From NCBI RefSeq assembly GCF_905475465.1, contig NC_062251.1, positions 6,193,001-6,257,000 of the forward strand: DNA of 64,000 nucleotides. Direction: 5' to 3'. The position numbers and the translations under genes are program-made. The notes under the pieces are model-generated. The model was given only the letters and a program-made list of their open reading frames with translations, did not search any database and was not told the DNA's origin. Positions 62,415-64,000 of this stretch are shown piece by piece (positions within the stretch are counted from its first letter, which is position 1; each line of letters starts with the position of its first letter). The stretch is from Pieris napi. Its lineage: Eukaryota; Arthropoda; Insecta; Lepidoptera; Pieridae.

Positions 62415-62532
62415 CTGGAAATAAAATATTTATTTTCACTTCGTTACCTTAGACATAAACTTCAGGTTACATAAGTTATTAGGTAGAATAGAAAATAATT
62501 TACTGAGCCTAAAGTAAAATAATATAAAAAAA

Positions 62533-62848
62533 GAGTGCGTGTACGCGCGTAAGAAGATATACTTCTTTGGCATTATTAAAAATAGTTTTTGATTGCATGC
62601 AAATAATTCATTACAATTAAATAATCAAAGACTGGAAAAGGAGTCATTATAGTCAATAAAGTTCAGTTTATATTTGAAAAATTAAATAAATAAATATTTA
62701 TTATTATTCTCTGTCATTAAGTGTAACATAAATTCTATTATTATTCGAATGTTGTTTTTAAATTATGTCCAATGCCGTAGCATCTCCCGTGGGCAACTTC
62801 ATTCTGTTAATTTTGTGTCACGTTGCGCGCGCATCGTAAATTTTTTTG
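62533..62848. mobile_element. GAAGTTATACTTC MITE, truncated copy
   Basis: Begins AGTGCGTGTACGCGCGTAAG and AGATATACTTCTTTGG, and stops at GCGCGCATCGTAAA, so its second end is missing. Nearly the same body as 39719-40046. Confidence 0.62.
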
Positions 62849-63232
62849 TAATGGCTATTACAATCCGTCGATTGGTTTTGAAGCGACAAAAGCGATTTTT
62901 TGTAGTTAATACCTCATTATTTTAAATGTGTAGTAGATTCTGATAACTTTATACTTAAAGCGGAACATATCAAATCATAGGTCAGGCCTTATAAATAACA
63001 AATGCCAATTAATATAATAAACGGTGACATCATTTAAGGACTATTTCCTCGTAGTTTATCGTGTTGTTATATAATTAATTGTATTAAATTTAAATTAAAT
63101 CAAAATTAGTTCATCGCAACAATTATGAACCTCAAAATAATTACAAGTAAGTAAGTTCTCCTTTAAAATATTTATAGTAAAATAAAAACTACAAAATGAA
63201 TTCATTCATATTAAATACAAATTTATATATTA
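62849..63232. other. Unassigned intron
   Basis: AT-rich; no upstream kst exon seen here. Confidence 0.45.
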
Positions 63233-63626
63233 CTAGCTGATTTGGATAGATTTGTTTATGTATTACTAGCTGCCCCCGCGAACTTCGATTCTCCTTAATG
63301 TGATTTTACTTAGCCTACCTTTTTAGTACATACCAAGATGGATCATTTAGGATTTTCTGTGAATTTTCTCTATATAAACGTCAGATTTCAATACATAAGA
63401 TTTTAATGAACAAATAATAAATTGGGGTTTATCGTAGAGGGGTGAAAATTAAGGGTTGTATGTATTTTTGTATGCTGTATCATAAAAAAATTAAAACAAA
63501 CAAAAATTGTCAAAAAAATAAAAAAACATGGAGATAGAGACTCCATGTTTTTTTATTTTCTATGGGGTAGCATAATAAAATGTTCCAAAAGAAAAGAAAG
63601 AAGTTCGCGGGGCAGTTATTGGAAAA
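63233..63626. mobile_element. Mosaic of Helitron 3' ends
   Basis: Two ACTAGCTG starts (63232 and 63265) look like inverted Helitron 3' termini. 63418-63490 is an inverted piece of family 2. Boundaries uncertain. Confidence 0.45.
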
Positions 63627-63948
63627 TCTCTATATATATATATATATATAATTCTCGTGTCACAATGTTCGTTGCCATACTCCTCCGAAAGGGCTCGACT
63701 GATTCTTATGAAATTTTTTATTCATAGTCTGAGAATCGGCTGCTATCTATTTTCCAAATCCCTAACTGATAAGGAGTGTCCACCCCAAAAATTTATTTTT
63801 AATTTTCTACAATTAATTAAACCCTTAATTTTCACCCCTCTACGATCAACCCCTATTTTATTATCGAGATAGTTATTTTTATTGAACTAAAAAAAAAATT
63901 CCTAGAAATAATATACATGGCAATACAAACGTTTGCCGGGTCAGCTAG
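63627..63948 (+). mobile_element. Non-autonomous Helitron, family 2
   Basis: Starts TCTCTATATATATATATA after A and ends GCCGGGTCAGCTAG before T. The best-preserved family 2 copy in the window. Confidence 0.78.
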
Positions 63949-63963
63949 TATTATATAAAGATA

Positions 63964-64000
63964 CTAGCTGGCCTGGCGAACATCGTACCGCCTAACAGTC
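63964..64000 (-). mobile_element. Helitron 3' end, cut by window edge
   Basis: Minus strand ends GGCCAGCTAG before T; the visible 37 bp resemble the end of 47464-47872. Confidence 0.55.

Overview
The window is a piece of an insect, almost certainly lepidopteran, nuclear genome. The evidence is one very long gene split into many short exons with GT-AG introns, AT-rich introns crowded with transposons, tRNA-derived SINEs, Helitrons whose copies end in CTAG (one in CTGG), and MITE families of the kind common in moths and butterflies. No bacterial, organellar or free viral gene organisation is present.

One host gene dominates the minus strand from about 62.4 kb down to 7.5 kb and runs off both sides of what can be read: the heavy beta-spectrin gene karst (beta-H spectrin; SPTBN5 in vertebrates). 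I could trace 39 consecutive coding exons (5,982 nt, 1,994 codons) whose reading phases agree across every junction. In order they encode most of the first calponin-homology domain, the second calponin-homology domain, spectrin repeats, an SH3 domain about 800 codons in, and further spectrin repeats. The start codon and first exon(s) lie beyond the right edge. The later spectrin repeats and the expected C-terminal pleckstrin-homology domain lie beyond the left edge.

The other roughly 58 kb is intronic and largely mobile DNA. At 329-7328 is a full-length BEL/Pao LTR retrotransposon with identical 193-bp LTRs, a 5-bp target duplication, a gag-pol frame broken by one stop codon and a decayed envelope-like frame. 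At 23010-28785 is an apparently complete autonomous Helitron with an uninterrupted 1,547-codon Rep/helicase frame and both termini. Both lie in the sense direction of karst. Around them are non-autonomous Helitrons, hAT-like and Tigger-like elements with readable ends, two PIF/Harbinger-like MITE families (one nested in the other), three tRNA-derived SINE families, a CR1/Jockey-type LINE fragment, a Harbinger transposase relic, and several tandem repeats and hairpins. No exon found is interrupted by a transposon.

The most unusual observation is an inverted second copy of karst's fifth exon found here, with its unspliced donor, part of the following intron and a SINE, about 14 kb away inside another karst intron. 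Its far edge coincides with the SINE end, which suggests that a pre-mRNA fragment was carried to the new site by SINE retroposition. I found no undescribed defence system, gene cluster or other new multi-gene system.
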